Assembly (NCBI GenBank): GCA_934623575.1
Contig: CAKTVL010000003.1
Location: 1-64,000, forward strand
Direction: 5' to 3'
DNA from: an uncultured Oscillospiraceae bacterium
GTDB taxonomy: Bacteria > Bacillota > Clostridia > Oscillospirales > Oscillospiraceae
DNA length: 64,000 nt
Positions 16,031 through 26,536 of the stretch are shown here, one piece after another. The position numbers and the translations under genes are program-made. The notes below the pieces were generated by a model. It searched no databases. It had not been told where the DNA came from and was given only the letters and a program-made list of their open reading frames with translations. Every line of letters begins with the position of its first letter. The first letter of the stretch is position 1.

Positions 16031-18246
16031 ACCTGTCCCTCCTTCAATCTGCGGCGCAGGCCGCTGTAGCGGCGCTGCTGTTTGTCGTTTTCAGCCATCT
16101 GTGCCAGCACCGCGTCGTCGCCGGCGATGACCAGCAGTCTCCGGGCGCGGGTAATGGCCGTGTACAGCACGCCCCGCACCAGCAGCGACGGCGCGGCCGC
16201 CGCCGCTGCCAGGATCACCGCCGGATACTCGCTGCCCTGTGATTTATGTACGGTAATAGCGTAGGCCATGTCCAGCTGGCTCAGCAGGTCGGCGGTATAC
16301 ACCGCCGTGCGGTCGTCGAACCGCAGGGTGATCAGCTCGCCGGAGGGGTCGATGTCCTGAATGACGCCCACGTCCCCGTTAAAAATACCGCTGCCGGCGC
16401 TGCCGTCGTCCTTCTCCCACAGCACGTCGTAGTTGTTCTTGGTCTGCATGACCCGGTCCCCCACGCGGAACACCACGTCCCCCCACTGCTTCTGCCGCTT
16501 GCCCCGCTCCGGTGGGTTCAGCGCCGCCTGCAGCGCCCGGTTCAGCGCCGCCGTGCCGCAGGGCCCCTTCCGGGTGGGCGAGAGCACCTGTATCTGCTCG
16601 GCGGGGATGCCCATGTTCCTGGGCAGCCGCTCCCGGCACAGCTCCACCACCGTCTGCACCAGCCTGTCCGGCGCCCGGCGGCGCAGGAAGAACAGGTCCC
16701 CCGCGCTGCTGTTCTCCAGCGGCGGCAGCTGCCCGCGGTTGACGGCGTGGGCACTGCGGATGATGGCGGACTGCTCCGCCTGGCGGAACACCTGGGTCAG
16801 CGACACCGCCGGGATCACGCCGCTGCGCAGCATGTCCCCCAGCACGTTCCCCGGCCCCACCGAGGGCAGCTGGTCCGGGTCGCCCACCAGCACCAGCCGG
16901 CTTCCCGGCCGCAGCGCCTCCAGCAGGGAACGCATCAGCTCGATGTCCACCATGCTCATCTCGTCCACGATAACGGCGTGGGCCTCCAGCGGGTCCTGTG
17001 CGTTTTTCTTAAAGGCCGTCTGGCCGGTCATCTCGTTGTAGCTCATGCCCAGACAGCGGTGGATGGTCTGGGCCTCCCGGCCCGTGACCTCTCCCAGCCG
17101 CTTGGCCGCCCGGCCGGTGGGCGCCAGCAGCGCCACGTCCAGCCCCATGCGCTCGTACAGGGCCACGATGCCCCGCAGGGACGTGGTCTTGCCGGTGCCG
17201 GGGCCGCCGGTCAGCAGCAGCACGCCGCCCTCCGCCGCCAGGCGCACCGCCTGGCGCTGCAGCGGCGCGTAGGCCACGCCCTGGGCCTTCTCGATGTCGT
17301 CGATGACCCTGTCCGCGTGGGACAGCCGCTCCACCGGCGTGCGCACCATGGCGAGCAGCCGCTCCGCCACGAAGGTCTCCGCCTGATACAGCCGGGGCAG
17401 GTAGCAGCCCTGCACCCCGGCGATGGTCTGCTGTACCACGCCGAAGCCCTCGATCAGCTTGTCCAGCGCCAGCTCCAGCTCATCCGGCAGCACGCCGATC
17501 ATCTGCGCCGTGGCGGACAGCAGCTTCTCCCGGGGCAGGAACACATGGCCGTTGTTGGCGTTGTAGTCCAGCTCGTAGGTCAGCGCCGCCCGCAGGCGGC
17601 AGGGATCGTCCCCGCCGAAGCCCAGGCTGATGGCGATGGCGTCCACCACGGAGAACGCCACGCCGTACTGGGCGCGGGAGAGGATATAGGGGTCGTCCCG
17701 CAGCGTCTGTATGGCGCCGTCGCCATACGTCCGCTGCAGGGGCATAGCCAGATACACCGGCAGCTCATACCGGGCCAGAAATTCCATCAGCTGCCGCAGT
17801 CCCGTCAGCGCCCGGAAGGCCGCGGACAGCTCCTGGGCCCTCTGGGCGGTGACGCCTTTGATGCACCGCAGCCGCTCCGGCTCCTGCTCGATGACCAGCA
17901 GCGTGTCCGCGCCGAAGCGCTCCACCAGCCGCCGGGCCGTGGCCGGGCCGATGCCCTTCAGGATGCCGGAGGACAGGTACGCGATGGTGTCCTCCTCGCT
18001 GCGGGGCAGGCGGCGCTCCACGCTCTCGGCGGTCAGCTGGCTGCCGTGTACGGGGTGCACGCTCCACACGCCGGTGACGGTCATGCCCTCTCCGGCGGCG
18101 GCGCAGGGGATGCAGCCCACCACCGTGATGGGCTCGTCCTCGCCCTCCACGGCCAGCAGCAGCACCGTATAGCCGTTTTCCTCGTTATGAAAGATCACAT
18201 TTTCCACGGTGCCCTCAACGGTCACGCGCTCGCCCACGGGCTTCAC
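16027..18246 (-). CDS. recD2: RecD2-type ATP-dependent DNA helicase
   Basis: This SF1 helicase of 739 residues has an N-terminal OB-like domain, tandem helix-hairpin-helix region (KGIGPATARRLVERFG near 97-112), Walker A GGPGTGKTT (347-355), the Walker B-like VDEMSMVD, and the C-terminal UvrD-type YAITVHKSQGSEYP motif. It unwinds 5'-3' and works in recombination and repair without RecBC partners. Both ends overlap neighbours by 4 bases, showing translational coupling with the small membrane protein before it and comFC after it. Confidence 0.93.
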   Translation of the reverse strand: MKPVGERVTVEGTVENVIFHNEENGYTVLLLAVEGEDEPITVVGCIPCAAAGEGMTVTGVWSVHPVHGSQLTAESVERRLPRSEEDTIAYLSSGILKGIGPATARRLVERFGADTLLVIEQEPERLRCIKGVTAQRAQELSAAFRALTGLRQLMEFLARYELPVYLAMPLQRTYGDGAIQTLRDDPYILSRAQYGVAFSVVDAIAISLGFGGDDPCRLRAALTYELDYNANNGHVFLPREKLLSATAQMIGVLPDELELALDKLIEGFGVVQQTIAGVQGCYLPRLYQAETFVAERLLAMVRTPVERLSHADRVIDDIEKAQGVAYAPLQRQAVRLAAEGGVLLLTGGPGTGKTTSLRGIVALYERMGLDVALLAPTGRAAKRLGEVTGREAQTIHRCLGMSYNEMTGQTAFKKNAQDPLEAHAVIVDEMSMVDIELMRSLLEALRPGSRLVLVGDPDQLPSVGPGNVLGDMLRSGVIPAVSLTQVFRQAEQSAIIRSAHAVNRGQLPPLENSSAGDLFFLRRRAPDRLVQTVVELCRERLPRNMGIPAEQIQVLSPTRKGPCGTAALNRALQAALNPPERGKRQKQWGDVVFRVGDRVMQTKNNYDVLWEKDDGSAGSGIFNGDVGVIQDIDPSGELITLRFDDRTAVYTADLLSQLDMAYAITVHKSQGSEYPAVILAAAAAAPSLLVRGVLYTAITRARRLLVIAGDDAVLAQMAENDKQQRRYSGLRRRLKEGQV

Positions 18247-18575
18247 CTCCCCGCCTCATTTGTCTGCTTCTCTGTGTAGTACGCCGCCAGCTCCCGGGGC
18301 GTTAAAAGCTTTGTTTCCGCGCCGGACAGCAGCGCCGCCGCCCGGCGGCCCTCCTCCGTCAGTCCGCAGTCCACCAGCAGCACCGGCAGACGGCGGCTCT
18401 GGGCCAGGCGGCGCAGCGTCACGTCCAGCCCCGCGCCGTCGCCCCGCAGCGGCACCAGATAGACCGCGTCCACCGGGTGCTCCCGCCACAGCAGCAGCGA
18501 CACCGCCAGCCACAGCAGCGTGGTCACGCCGATGGCCGCCAGCGCGGAGATCACACCGTCCTGCAACAGCGTCAT
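18243..18575 (-). CDS. Small membrane protein of unknown function
   Basis: This protein of 110 residues has one hydrophobic helix near the N-terminus (ALAAIGVTTLLWLAVSLLLW) and then a cytoplasmic part of about 75 residues resembling an alpha/beta fold (VDAVYLVPLRG, PVLLVDCGLTEEGRR). I do not recognise the family. It lies between uvrA and recD2 and overlaps the recD2 start by 4 bases, so it is expressed with DNA repair genes. The ATG at 18575 has GGAGG 9 bases upstream; a GTG at 18584 sits directly on that site and is less likely. Confidence 0.7.
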   Translation of the reverse strand: MTLLQDGVISALAAIGVTTLLWLAVSLLLWREHPVDAVYLVPLRGDGAGLDVTLRRLAQSRRLPVLLVDCGLTEEGRRAAALLSGAETKLLTPRELAAYYTEKQTNEAGR

Positions 18576-18624
18576 TTGTGCCACCTCCCCCCTGCCCTAT
18601 CCTATGCGACGGAGGGAGCGGCGG

Positions 18625-21450
18625 TCACTTCAGGTATTTTTTCAGATACTGGCCGGTGTAGGAGCCCGCGCAGGCGGCTACCTCCTCCGGCGTGCCGGCG
18701 GCCACGATGGTCCCGCCGCCTACGCCGCCCTCCGGGCCCAGGTCGATGATATAGTCCGCGCACTTGATCACGTCCAGGTTGTGCTCGATGACCAGCACGG
18801 TGTTGCCGCCGTCGGTGAGCCGCTGCAGCACCTCCAGCAGCTTGCGCACGTCGTCGGCGTGAAGGCCGGTGGTGGGCTCGTCCAGGATATACATGGTGCG
18901 GCCCGTGGCCCGGCGGCTCAGCTCCGTGGCTAGCTTGACCCGCTGGGCCTCGCCGCCGGAGAGGGTGGTGCTGGGCTGGCCCAGCTTCACATAGCCCAGC
19001 CCCACGTCGCACAGGGTCTGCAGCTTCTCGCAGATATTGGGCACGGCGGAGAAGAACTCCAGCGCCTCAGCGGCGGTCATATCCAGCACGTCGGCGATGT
19101 TCTTGCCCTTGTAGCGCACCTCCAGCGTCTCGCGGTTGTAGCGCTTGCCGTGGCAGATCTCGCAGGGGACGTACACGTCCGACAGGAAGTGCATCTCGAT
19201 CTTCAGCATGCCGTCGCCGCCGCAGGCCTCACACCGGCCGCCCTTGGTGTTGAAGGAGAAGCGGCCGGGGCCATAGCCCCGGGCCTTGGCGTCCGGGGTG
19301 GCGGCAAACAGGTCGCGGATGAGATTGAACAGGTTGGTATAGGTGGCCGGGTTGGACCGGGGCGTCCGGCCGATGGGGCTCTGGTCGATGGCGATGACCT
19401 TGTCCAGCTGCTCCATGCCCTCGATGGCGTCGTGCTTGCCGGGCCGCACCTTCATGCGGTTCAGCTGCGCGCCCAGCGCCTTGAACAGCACCTCGTTGAC
19501 CAGCGAGGACTTGCCGCTGCCGCTGACGCCGGTGACGCAGGTGAACGTCCCCAGGGGGATGGACACGTCGATGTGCTTCAGGTTGTTCTCCCGCGCGCCG
19601 CGGACGGTCAGCAGCCTGCCATTGCCCCTGCGGCGCTGTGCCGGCAGGGGGATGGTGCGTTTGCCGCTGAGGTACTGGCCCGTCAGGCTGTCAGGGTTCG
19701 CCATGACTTCCTCCGGAGTACCGCAGGCCACCACCTGCCCGCCCAGAGCGCCTGCGCCGGGGCCGATGTCGATGAGATAGTCGGCGGCGCGCATGGTGTC
19801 CTCGTCATGCTCCACCACGATCAGGGTGTTGCCCAGATCGCGGAGGCGCTGCAGCGTGGAGAGCAGCTTGTCGTTGTCCCTCTGGTGCAATCCGATGGAC
19901 GGCTCGTCCAGGATATACAGCACGCCCATCAGGCTGCTGCCGATCTGGGTGGCTAGACGGATGCGCTGGCTCTCGCCGCCGGACAGCGTTCCGGAAGCGC
20001 GGGACAGCGTCAGATAGCTCAGTCCCACGGACTGCAAAAAGCCCAATCGTGCGTGGATCTCCTTCATGATCTGCGCGGCGATGATCTGCTGGTTGCCGCT
20101 CAGCTCCAGAGCGTCGAAAAAGGCCAGCGCGTCGTCTACCGGCAGCGTGGTGGCGTCGTAGATGGACCTGCCGCCCACGGTGACGGCCAGCGCCTCCGGC
20201 CGCAGCCGCCGGCCCTGACAGGCCGGACAGGGGCACGGGGTCATCAGGCCCTCGATCTCTTTCTTACTGGCGTCGGACTGTGTCTCCTGATACCTGCGCT
20301 CCAGGTTGTTGCAGATGCCCTCGAAGGCCTGATACAGCACGCCCTTGCCCCGGGGCTGGTCGTAGTGCAGCTCCAGCTTCTCGCCCCCGGTGCCGTAGAG
20401 TATGACGTTTTTCACCTCGTCGCTGAGGCTGTCGTAGGGCTGGGTCAGGGAGAAGCGGTATTTCTTGCTGAGGGCCTCGAAGTACATACGACTGATGCCG
20501 TCGGAGCGGATGGAGGCCCAGCCAGTGGCAGTAATGGCGCCCTCCAGGATGGATTTGCTGCCGTCGGGGATGATGAGGGCCGGATCAGCCTTTAATTGCA
20601 GGCCCAGGCCGGTGCAGGTGGGGCAGGCGCCAAAGGGACTGTTGAAGGAGAACAGACGGGGCGTCAGCTCCTCGATGGAGATACCGCAGTCGTCACAGGC
20701 GTAGTTCTGGGAGAAGGTGATGTCCTTCTCCTCCCGCAGCAGGTTCACCGTCACAAGGCCGCTTGCCAGGTTGGACGCCGTCTCCACCGAGTCCGTCAGG
20801 CGGCCGGTGATGTCCGGGCGCACGATGAGCCGGTCCACCACGATGTCGATGCGGTGCTTCAGGTTCTTCTCCAGTGGGATGTCCTCGGTCAACTCGTACA
20901 TGCTGCCGTCCACTCTGGCCCGGACGAAGCCGGACCGGCGGGCGTCCTCCAGCACCTTGGCGTGCTCGCCCTTGCGGCCCCGCACCACTGGCGCCATCAC
21001 CTGGATGCGGGTGCCCTCCGGCAGGGCCATGATCTGGTCGATGATCTGGTCCACCGTCTGGCGGCGGATCTCCTTGCCGCAGTGGGGGCAGTGGGGCGTG
21101 CCCACTCTGGCCCACAGCAGGCGCAGGTAGTCGTAGATCTCTGTCACCGTGCCCACGGTGGAGCGGGGGTTCTTGCTAGTGGTCTTCTGGTCGATGGAGA
21201 TAGCCGGGGACAACCCGTCGATGTAGTCCACGTCCGGCTTATCCATCTGTCCCAGAAACATCCGGGCGTAGCTGGACAGACTCTCCACATACCTCCGCTG
21301 CCCCTCGGCATAGATGGTGTCGAAGGCCAGCGAGCTTTTTCCGCTGCCGGAGAGTCCCGTCACCACCACCAGCTTGTCCCGGGGGATGGTGACGTCGATA
21401 TTTTTCAGGTTGTTCTCTCTGGCGCCCTTTACGAAAATTTCAGTCTGCAT
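18625..21450 (-). CDS. uvrA: Excinuclease ABC subunit A
   Basis: This 941-residue protein is a duplicated ABC ATPase with Walker A motifs GLSGSGKSS (N-terminal) and GVSGSGKSS (C-terminal), two LSGGE signature motifs, and zinc-binding Cys clusters ([16 protein letters not shown] followed by CEICHG). It finds bulky DNA lesions and loads UvrB. The start at 21450 follows ATGAGG by 6 bases; the ATG four codons earlier lacks a site. It has its own promoter and is followed by the small membrane protein, recD2 and comFC. Confidence 0.97.
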   Translation of the reverse strand: MQTEIFVKGARENNLKNIDVTIPRDKLVVVTGLSGSGKSSLAFDTIYAEGQRRYVESLSSYARMFLGQMDKPDVDYIDGLSPAISIDQKTTSKNPRSTVGTVTEIYDYLRLLWARVGTPHCPHCGKEIRRQTVDQIIDQIMALPEGTRIQVMAPVVRGRKGEHAKVLEDARRSGFVRARVDGSMYELTEDIPLEKNLKHRIDIVVDRLIVRPDITGRLTDSVETASNLASGLVTVNLLREEKDITFSQNYACDDCGISIEELTPRLFSFNSPFGACPTCTGLGLQLKADPALIIPDGSKSILEGAITATGWASIRSDGISRMYFEALSKKYRFSLTQPYDSLSDEVKNVILYGTGGEKLELHYDQPRGKGVLYQAFEGICNNLERRYQETQSDASKKEIEGLMTPCPCPACQGRRLRPEALAVTVGGRSIYDATTLPVDDALAFFDALELSGNQQIIAAQIMKEIHARLGFLQSVGLSYLTLSRASGTLSGGESQRIRLATQIGSSLMGVLYILDEPSIGLHQRDNDKLLSTLQRLRDLGNTLIVVEHDEDTMRAADYLIDIGPGAGALGGQVVACGTPEEVMANPDSLTGQYLSGKRTIPLPAQRRRGNGRLLTVRGARENNLKHIDVSIPLGTFTCVTGVSGSGKSSLVNEVLFKALGAQLNRMKVRPGKHDAIEGMEQLDKVIAIDQSPIGRTPRSNPATYTNLFNLIRDLFAATPDAKARGYGPGRFSFNTKGGRCEACGGDGMLKIEMHFLSDVYVPCEICHGKRYNRETLEVRYKGKNIADVLDMTAAEALEFFSAVPNICEKLQTLCDVGLGYVKLGQPSTTLSGGEAQRVKLATELSRRATGRTMYILDEPTTGLHADDVRKLLEVLQRLTDGGNTVLVIEHNLDVIKCADYIIDLGPEGGVGGGTIVAAGTPEEVAACAGSYTGQYLKKYLK

Positions 21451-21485
21451 GGTATGCCTCATTTCTGCACATATTGTTGCAGATA

Positions 21486-21514
21486 AGTGTAAATTAACTA
21501 TTTTTTACTGTCAA
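21486..21514 (-). promoter_or_regulatory. Promoter of the uvrA operon
   Basis: The -35 TTGACA (21509-21514) and -10 TACACT (21486-21491) have a 17-bp spacer on the minus strand. It is internal to the longer radC-to-comF gene run. I do not see a clear LexA box beside it. Confidence 0.75.
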
Positions 21515-21529
21515 CAGGGAATCAAAAGG

Positions 21530-22012
21530 TCACACGATGATGTCCGCCGTCCCGGCCCGCAGCAGCGTCAGCAGCGCCTTGGGATCGCACTCCACCTGAT
21601 AGCCGATCTTCCCGGCGGAGACGCAAATGGTGTCGTATTCCGCCGCCGTCTCGTGGAACACCGTGGGGAACTGCTTCTTCATGCCCACCGGGCTGCACCC
21701 GCCGTGGACGTAGCCCGTCAGGCCCAGCAGCTCCTTCTGGGGCAGCATGGCGATGGACTTCTCCCCCACCGCCCTGGCGGCCTTTTTCAGGTCCAGATTC
21801 TCCGCCACCGGGATGTCGAACACATAGTATGCCCCGCTGGCGCCCTTTGTCACCAGCGTTTTGAACACCCGCTCCGGTGGCTGGCCCAGCGTCTGCGCCA
21901 CCGACACGCCGTCGATAGGCCCCTCCGGGTCGTAGCTGTGGGCGGTGTAGGGTATCTTCTTCTGCTCCAGCGTCCGCATGACGTTGGTCTTTTCCTCTTT
22001 GTTTTTTGCCAT
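21530..22012 (-). CDS. ybaK: YbaK/EbsC-type Cys-tRNA(Pro) deacylase
   Basis: This YbaK/aminoacyl-tRNA editing domain protein has 160 residues. It shows the VFKTLVTKG segment with the conserved Lys, the [16 protein letters not shown] helix and the [14 protein letters not shown] loop that is characteristic of Cys-tRNA(Pro) deacylases. It removes cysteine wrongly attached to tRNA(Pro). It lies between traX and the uvrA promoter; a second YbaK-fold protein is at 40185-40673. Confidence 0.9.
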   Translation of the reverse strand: MAKNKEEKTNVMRTLEQKKIPYTAHSYDPEGPIDGVSVAQTLGQPPERVFKTLVTKGASGAYYVFDIPVAENLDLKKAARAVGEKSIAMLPQKELLGLTGYVHGGCSPVGMKKQFPTVFHETAAEYDTICVSAGKIGYQVECDPKALLTLLRAGTADIIV

Positions 22013-22033
22013 AGGAACAGCCTCCTTATCTTG

Positions 22034-22744
22034 TCACAAATACAGCGCCATCAGGGCCAGCAGCAGGATATGCGCCGGGTAAAAGGCGTAAAAGCCGTAC
22101 TGCACCGCCCGGTTGGAAAATCCCCGCTCCCCGTTGTACAGCCAGAGGGGCGCCAGCGCCGCCAGCGACCACAGCTCGATGGACACGCCGCCCATAATGC
22201 CGATGCTGAACACCGCCAGTCCCACCGCCTGCACCGCCCGCTTGGCCGCAGGGCCGTAGGGCGCGCGGCGGTCGGCGTAGAACAGCGCCGCCAGCAGCAT
22301 CCCCCAGCCGCCGTAGTCCGTTTCGGCCGCCTCCAGCAGCCAGAAGGCCGCCGTCATGGCCGCGCCGGTCAGCACAAAGGCCCACACCGCGCGCTTTTTC
22401 AGTGCCCACTCCATGAGCCAGCACACCGCCGCGCCGATAAGCAGCGTCCACAGCACGTTCTGGGCGTAGGGATACCACACCGTGCCGCCCACCATCAGGT
22501 CGAAGGGGATCTCCGACAGCAGGGCGAACACCAGCAGCCGCAGGGCGTATTTCCCCCGGTCGCGGGTATACACGCAGCCCTCGGCGATCAGAAAGCAGAA
22601 AATGGGGAAGGCCACGCGGCCGATGCAGCGCATCCACATGGTCCCGGGGAACAGCGTCGCCCCCAGGTGGTCGATGCACATGGTGCAGACGGCGATCAGC
22701 TTCAGGAAGAAGCCGCTGATACCTCGAAAGCGCCCGTCTCTCAT
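22034..22744 (-). CDS. TraX family membrane protein
   Basis: This is a hydrophobic protein of 236 residues with about eight membrane segments. It carries the TraX pattern: [19 protein letters not shown] at the N-terminus, then [18 protein letters not shown] and a C-terminal [15 protein letters not shown]. TraX of the F plasmid is needed for pilin N-acetylation; chromosomal members in Clostridia are presumed acyltransferase-like proteins of unknown substrate. It starts 4 bases inside the transporter stop region, so it is coupled to the DMT gene. There is no plasmid or conjugation context. Confidence 0.85.
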   Translation of the reverse strand: MRDGRFRGISGFFLKLIAVCTMCIDHLGATLFPGTMWMRCIGRVAFPIFCFLIAEGCVYTRDRGKYALRLLVFALLSEIPFDLMVGGTVWYPYAQNVLWTLLIGAAVCWLMEWALKKRAVWAFVLTGAAMTAAFWLLEAAETDYGGWGMLLAALFYADRRAPYGPAAKRAVQAVGLAVFSIGIMGGVSIELWSLAALAPLWLYNGERGFSNRAVQYGFYAFYPAHILLLALMALYL

Positions 22745-23616
22745 TTTTTATCTCCGTTGGCCAGCAGGATCACGCACCCGAACACGCAGGCCATGCCCAG
22801 CACCGTCCACACGGTCAGCGCCTCCTTGAACACGAACACGCCCACCAGCGTCTCCACCACCGGCTCGATGTTGGTGATGATGGACGCCCGGCCGCTCTCC
22901 ACGCCCTCCAGGCCCCTGGTGTAGAAGATGTACGGCAGCACGGTGGCCACCAGCACCACGCCGCAGGCGCCCACGGTGCCCTGGGTGCTGGCGAACACCG
23001 CCGGCAGCGCGGCGAAGTCCGCGAAAAACAGGGAGCCAAGCCCCGCCACCAGAAACGTCCAGTAGATCATGGTGTAGCTCTCGTAGTGGGCCAGTCCGTA
23101 GTGGGCGAACACCGTGTAGCTGGCGTAGCACAGGCCGGACAGCACGCCCAGACCGATACCCGCCCAAGAGGCGGTCATGTCGCCGCCCAGTATGCCGCTG
23201 ACCATGACGCAGCCCAGCAGCGACACCACCAGCGCGATGAGCTTGCGCTTGGTCAGCGGCGCTTTCCACAGCACGGCGCTGAAGAGCACCACGAAGGACG
23301 GCGCCAGATACAGCAGCACCGCCGCCACCGACAGGGAGCACATGGTCTGGCACTGGAAGTACACCAGACTCAGCGTCAGGATGCTGACAAGGCCGGAGCA
23401 CAGGAAGATGGGCAGGTGCTTGAGCTTAATGCGGAACACCTGCCGGTGGAACAGGGCGAACACCACCGTCAGCACCAGCAGCGTGCCGAAATTGCGGATA
23501 AACACCCGGTTGCCCAGCTCCACCCCCGCGCCGGTGAGCATGCGGTTGAAAAAGCCGATGAAGCCCCAGCACACGGCACTGAGGATCACATAGACATAGG
23601 AAATGTATTTTTTCAT
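22741..23616 (-). CDS. DMT superfamily (EamA) transporter
   Basis: This protein of 291 residues has ten predicted membrane segments as two EamA repeats. The first contains [16 protein letters not shown] and the second carries a C-terminal [31 protein letters not shown] helix pair, of which only the general pattern is diagnostic. Such proteins export metabolites or amino acids; the substrate is unknown. It follows uvrB by 11 bases and overlaps the traX start by 4, so it belongs to the radC-uvrB operon. Confidence 0.87.
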   Translation of the reverse strand: MKKYISYVYVILSAVCWGFIGFFNRMLTGAGVELGNRVFIRNFGTLLVLTVVFALFHRQVFRIKLKHLPIFLCSGLVSILTLSLVYFQCQTMCSLSVAAVLLYLAPSFVVLFSAVLWKAPLTKRKLIALVVSLLGCVMVSGILGGDMTASWAGIGLGVLSGLCYASYTVFAHYGLAHYESYTMIYWTFLVAGLGSLFFADFAALPAVFASTQGTVGACGVVLVATVLPYIFYTRGLEGVESGRASIITNIEPVVETLVGVFVFKEALTVWTVLGMACVFGCVILLANGDKK

Positions 23617-23627
23617 GGTCGTGTTCT

Positions 23628-25592
23628 CTATTTCTCCCCCCGCAGCTGGATGATCTGGTCCCGCAGCAGGGCGGCGTATTCGAATTCCAGCATGCGGCTG
23701 GCCTCCTTCATCTCTTTTTCCAGCCGCGCGATGGTCTCGGCCCTCTCGCGGTCGGACAGCTTCTTCTTCGACAGCTTGGAGGCCTCCTCGGCGCTGCGGC
23801 TGATCTCCACCATCTCCCGGACGCTCTTGCGGATGGTCTGCGGCACGATGCCGTGGGCCTTGTTGAAGTCGTCCTGCAGCTTGCGGCGGCGCTCTGTCTC
23901 GTCCATGGCGGCGCGCATGGAGGGGGTGATGGTGTCGGCATACAGGATGACCAGTCCCTCGGCGTTGCGGGCGGCGCGGCCGATGGTCTGGATCAGGCTG
24001 GTCTCGCTGCGGAGGAAGCCCTCCTTATCGGCGTCCAGTATGGCCACCAGCGACACCTCCGGCAGGTCCAGTCCCTCCCGCAGCAGGTTGATGCCCACCA
24101 GCACGTCGAACTCGCCCAGCCGCAGGTCGCGGAGGATCTCCATGCGCTCCAGGGCCGACACGTCGGCGTGCATATACCGCACCCGGATGCCCAGGCCGCG
24201 GAAGTGGGCGGTGAGATCCTCGGCCATCTTCTTGGTCAGGGTGGTCACCAGCACCCGCTCGTTCTTTTTCTCCCGGGCATGTATCTCCGCCACCAGGTCG
24301 TCGATCTGTCCCAGCACAGGCCGCACCTCCACCCGGGGGTCCAGCAGTCCCGTGGGCCGGATGACCTGCTCCACGATCTGATCGGCCTGCTGCTTTTCAA
24401 AGTCCCCCGGCGTGGCGGAGACGAACACCGCCTGGGAGAACCGCTCCTCGAATTCCTCGAATTTCAGCGGCCGGTTGTCAAAGGCGCAGGGCAGGCGGAA
24501 GCCGTAGTCCACCAAACTCTGCTTCCGGGCGTGGTCGCCGTTGTACATAGCCCGCACCTGGGGCAGCGTCACGTGGCTCTCGTCCACGAACAGCACAAAA
24601 TTCTCCGGGAAGAAGTCCAGCAGCGTCATGGGCGCGCTGCCCACCGGCCGCTGGGAGATGACCCGGGAGTAGTTCTCGATGCCGGAGCAGTAGCCCAGCG
24701 TGCGCATCATCTCCACGTCGTAACGGGTGCGCTGGTCGATGCGCTGGGCCTCGATGAGCTTGCCGTTGTCCTCAAACCACTTTTTGCGCTCCGCCAGCTC
24801 CCGCTCGATCTCCTGCGCCGCCCGCTCCAGCTTGTCCTTGGGGGTGACGTAGTGGCTGGCGGGATACACCGCCACGTGCTGCAGCTGCTTCATGGCCGCG
24901 CCGGTGACCGGATGGAACTCCGTGATGCGCTCGATCTCGTCGCCGAAGAACTCCACCCGAATGGCCCGGTCCTTGTAATACGCCGGATACAGCTCCACCG
25001 TGTCGCCCCGGACGCGGAATACGTTCCGCTGGAAGGCCACGTCGTTGCGCTCGTACCGGTCCTCCACCAGCCGGCGCAGCAGCTCGTCCCGCTCCATGGT
25101 CATGCCGGTGCGCAGAGAGATCATCATCCGGGCGAAGTCGTCCGGCTCGCCCAGACCGTAAATGCAGCTCACCGACGCCACCACGATCACGTCCCGCCGC
25201 TCCAGCAGCGCGCAGGTAGCACTGAGCCGCAGGCGGTCGATCTCCTCGTTGGTGGAGGCGTCCTTCTCGATATAGGTGTCCGTCTGGGGCACGTAGGCCT
25301 CCGGCTGGTAATAGTCGTAGTAGGACACGAAGTACTCCACCGCGTTGTTGGGAAAGAACTCCCGGAATTCCTCGCACAGCTGGGCGGCCAACGTCTTGTT
25401 GTGGGCCAGCACCAGTGTGGGGCGGTTGACCCGCTCGATGACCTTGGCCATGGTATAGGTCTTGCCGCTGCCGGTGACGCCCTTGAGCACCTGGGCCCGC
25501 AGGCCGTTCTCCAGCCCGCTGGCCAGCTTGTCGATGGCCTGGGGCTGGTCGCCGGCGGGCTGATATTCGGATACGACTTTCAAATCAGGCAT
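23628..25592 (-). CDS. uvrB: Excinuclease ABC subunit B
   Basis: This 654-residue DNA repair helicase has Walker [11 protein letters not shown] (38-47), the [10 protein letters not shown] beta-hairpin that clamps DNA, the DESHVTLPQ Walker B region, the [12 protein letters not shown] motif VI, and a C-terminal UVR domain ([19 protein letters not shown]) that contacts UvrC or UvrA. Length matches the family. It lies 12 bases after radC in the same transcript. uvrA is on the same strand but three genes away with its own promoter; uvrC is not in the window. Confidence 0.97.
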   Translation of the reverse strand: MPDLKVVSEYQPAGDQPQAIDKLASGLENGLRAQVLKGVTGSGKTYTMAKVIERVNRPTLVLAHNKTLAAQLCEEFREFFPNNAVEYFVSYYDYYQPEAYVPQTDTYIEKDASTNEEIDRLRLSATCALLERRDVIVVASVSCIYGLGEPDDFARMMISLRTGMTMERDELLRRLVEDRYERNDVAFQRNVFRVRGDTVELYPAYYKDRAIRVEFFGDEIERITEFHPVTGAAMKQLQHVAVYPASHYVTPKDKLERAAQEIERELAERKKWFEDNGKLIEAQRIDQRTRYDVEMMRTLGYCSGIENYSRVISQRPVGSAPMTLLDFFPENFVLFVDESHVTLPQVRAMYNGDHARKQSLVDYGFRLPCAFDNRPLKFEEFEERFSQAVFVSATPGDFEKQQADQIVEQVIRPTGLLDPRVEVRPVLGQIDDLVAEIHAREKKNERVLVTTLTKKMAEDLTAHFRGLGIRVRYMHADVSALERMEILRDLRLGEFDVLVGINLLREGLDLPEVSLVAILDADKEGFLRSETSLIQTIGRAARNAEGLVILYADTITPSMRAAMDETERRRKLQDDFNKAHGIVPQTIRKSVREMVEISRSAEEASKLSKKKLSDRERAETIARLEKEMKEASRMLEFEYAALLRDQIIQLRGEK

Positions 25593-25604
25593 GTGTGTCT
25601 CCTG

Positions 25605-26279
25605 TCAAAACTGCAATAGGCCGCTCTCGGCCATGGATACATAGTCGCCGTCGGCCACCACGATGTGGTCGGCCAGGCGGATCTGCAGCGGCGCAAGCGC
25701 CTCCTGCAGCTGCCGGGTCACCAGCACATCCTGCTGGGAGGGCAGTGCCACGCCGCTGGGGTGGTTGTGGGCCAGAATGATGCTGCTGGCCCCGGCGTAC
25801 AGGGCGTTCTCCACCACCTGCCGCACGCTGACCGGCGAGGCCGCCACGCTGCCCTTGCTGATGCAGCGGCAGGTCAGCAGCTTGCCCTTGGCGTCCAGAC
25901 AGACCTGATACAGCAGCTCCTGCCGCTGTCCCGCCAGCAGCTCCATAAAGTACGCGCCGGTGCGGTCGGTGGAGTTCAGCACCTTCTGGGGCAGCGTCGA
26001 GCACCTGGCCCGCAGGGCGATGTCCCCGGCCAGATGCAGCAGCACCGCGGCGTTCTCCCCCACGCCGTCCACGCCCGTCAGCTCCTCCGGCGCAGCGTTG
26101 AGCACGCTCTGCAGCGAACCGAACCGTTTCAGCAGCCGGTGCGCCGTCTCGTTGGTGTCCTGCCGGGGGATGGCGTAAAACAGCAGCAGCTCCAGCAGCT
26201 GGTGGTCCTCCAACCCCTGGGCGCCCACCGCCAGATACCGGCGCTTGCTGCGCTGTCGATGCCCGTCGTGCAGTCCCAC
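25605..26279 (-). CDS. radC: RadC/JAB-domain protein
   Basis: This protein of 224 residues has an N-terminal helix-hairpin-helix region (FGSLQSVLNAAPEELTGVDGVGENAA) and a C-terminal JAMM metalloprotease-like fold with the zinc motif AHNHPSG followed by SQQD. RadC was named for repair but its role is unproven. I chose the GTG at 26279 because AAGGGGGG lies 7 bases ahead and it falls 48 bases downstream of a good -10; the longer open frame to 26498 runs through the promoter and the divergent riboswitch. It heads the operon with uvrB. Confidence 0.88.
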   Translation of the reverse strand: MGLHDGHRQRSKRRYLAVGAQGLEDHQLLELLLFYAIPRQDTNETAHRLLKRFGSLQSVLNAAPEELTGVDGVGENAAVLLHLAGDIALRARCSTLPQKVLNSTDRTGAYFMELLAGQRQELLYQVCLDAKGKLLTCRCISKGSVAASPVSVRQVVENALYAGASSIILAHNHPSGVALPSQQDVLVTRQLQEALAPLQIRLADHIVVADGDYVSMAESGLLQF

Positions 26280-26326
26280 AGCACGTCCCCCCTTCCGGCG
26301 GAAAACCGCCAAATCCTCGACTGTAT

Positions 26327-26355
26327 AGTATACCACACTTCTTCGCCGCTCACAA
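26327..26355 (-). promoter_or_regulatory. Promoter of the radC-uvrB operon
   Basis: The -35 TTGTGA (26350-26355) and -10 TATACT (26327-26332) have a 17-bp spacer on the minus strand. It is divergent from the guanidine-exporter promoter 42 bases away. Confidence 0.65.
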
Positions 26356-26396
26356 GCACTTTTCCCCGCCGCGCCGCCCGGTTTCGACCATCCTTC

Positions 26397-26425
26397 TTGA
26401 CTTTCCCCCGCCGCTGTGGTATAGT
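26397..26425 (+). promoter_or_regulatory. Promoter of the guanidinium exporter transcript
   Basis: The -35 TTGACT (26397-26402) and -10 TATAGT (26420-26425) have a 17-bp spacer. Transcription should start near 26432, just at the first hairpin of the leader. Confidence 0.8.
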
Positions 26426-26430
26426 CTCCC

Positions 26431-26516
26431 CGCTGTCCGCCGCCACCGGGGGACGGACAGGCGTTCGCGGATGCGCCGTTAGGTCTTTGAAGGGGCATCC
26501 TGTGGGCGCATTTTTT
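26431..26516 (+). promoter_or_regulatory. Candidate guanidine riboswitch (class IV-like) with terminator
   Basis: Hairpin 1 pairs CTGTCCG (26433-26439) with CGGACAG (26454-26460) around a loop holding ACCGGGGGA. Hairpin 2 pairs GGATGC (26469-26474) with GCATCC (26495-26500) around a loop holding GTTAGGT. ACC of loop 1 can pair with GGT of loop 2 as a kissing contact. The 5' arm of hairpin 2 is also the 5' arm of a terminator, ATGCGCC (26471-26477) with GGCGCAT (26505-26511) plus a T-run, so ligand binding should turn expression on. The gene downstream is a guanidinium exporter. The class assignment comes from memory of the mepA/guanidine-IV architecture. Confidence 0.6.
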
Positions 26517-26536
26517 GTTTTTCGGAGGTTTTTGAC

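Noticed and set aside
16246..18279. A 677-codon open frame opposite recD2
   Set aside because: Antisense shadow; low-complexity translation and no promoter or ribosome site.
22034..22744. Conjugative element because of traX
   Set aside because: TraX homologues are common on clostridial chromosomes; no other transfer gene, integrase or att repeat is visible.
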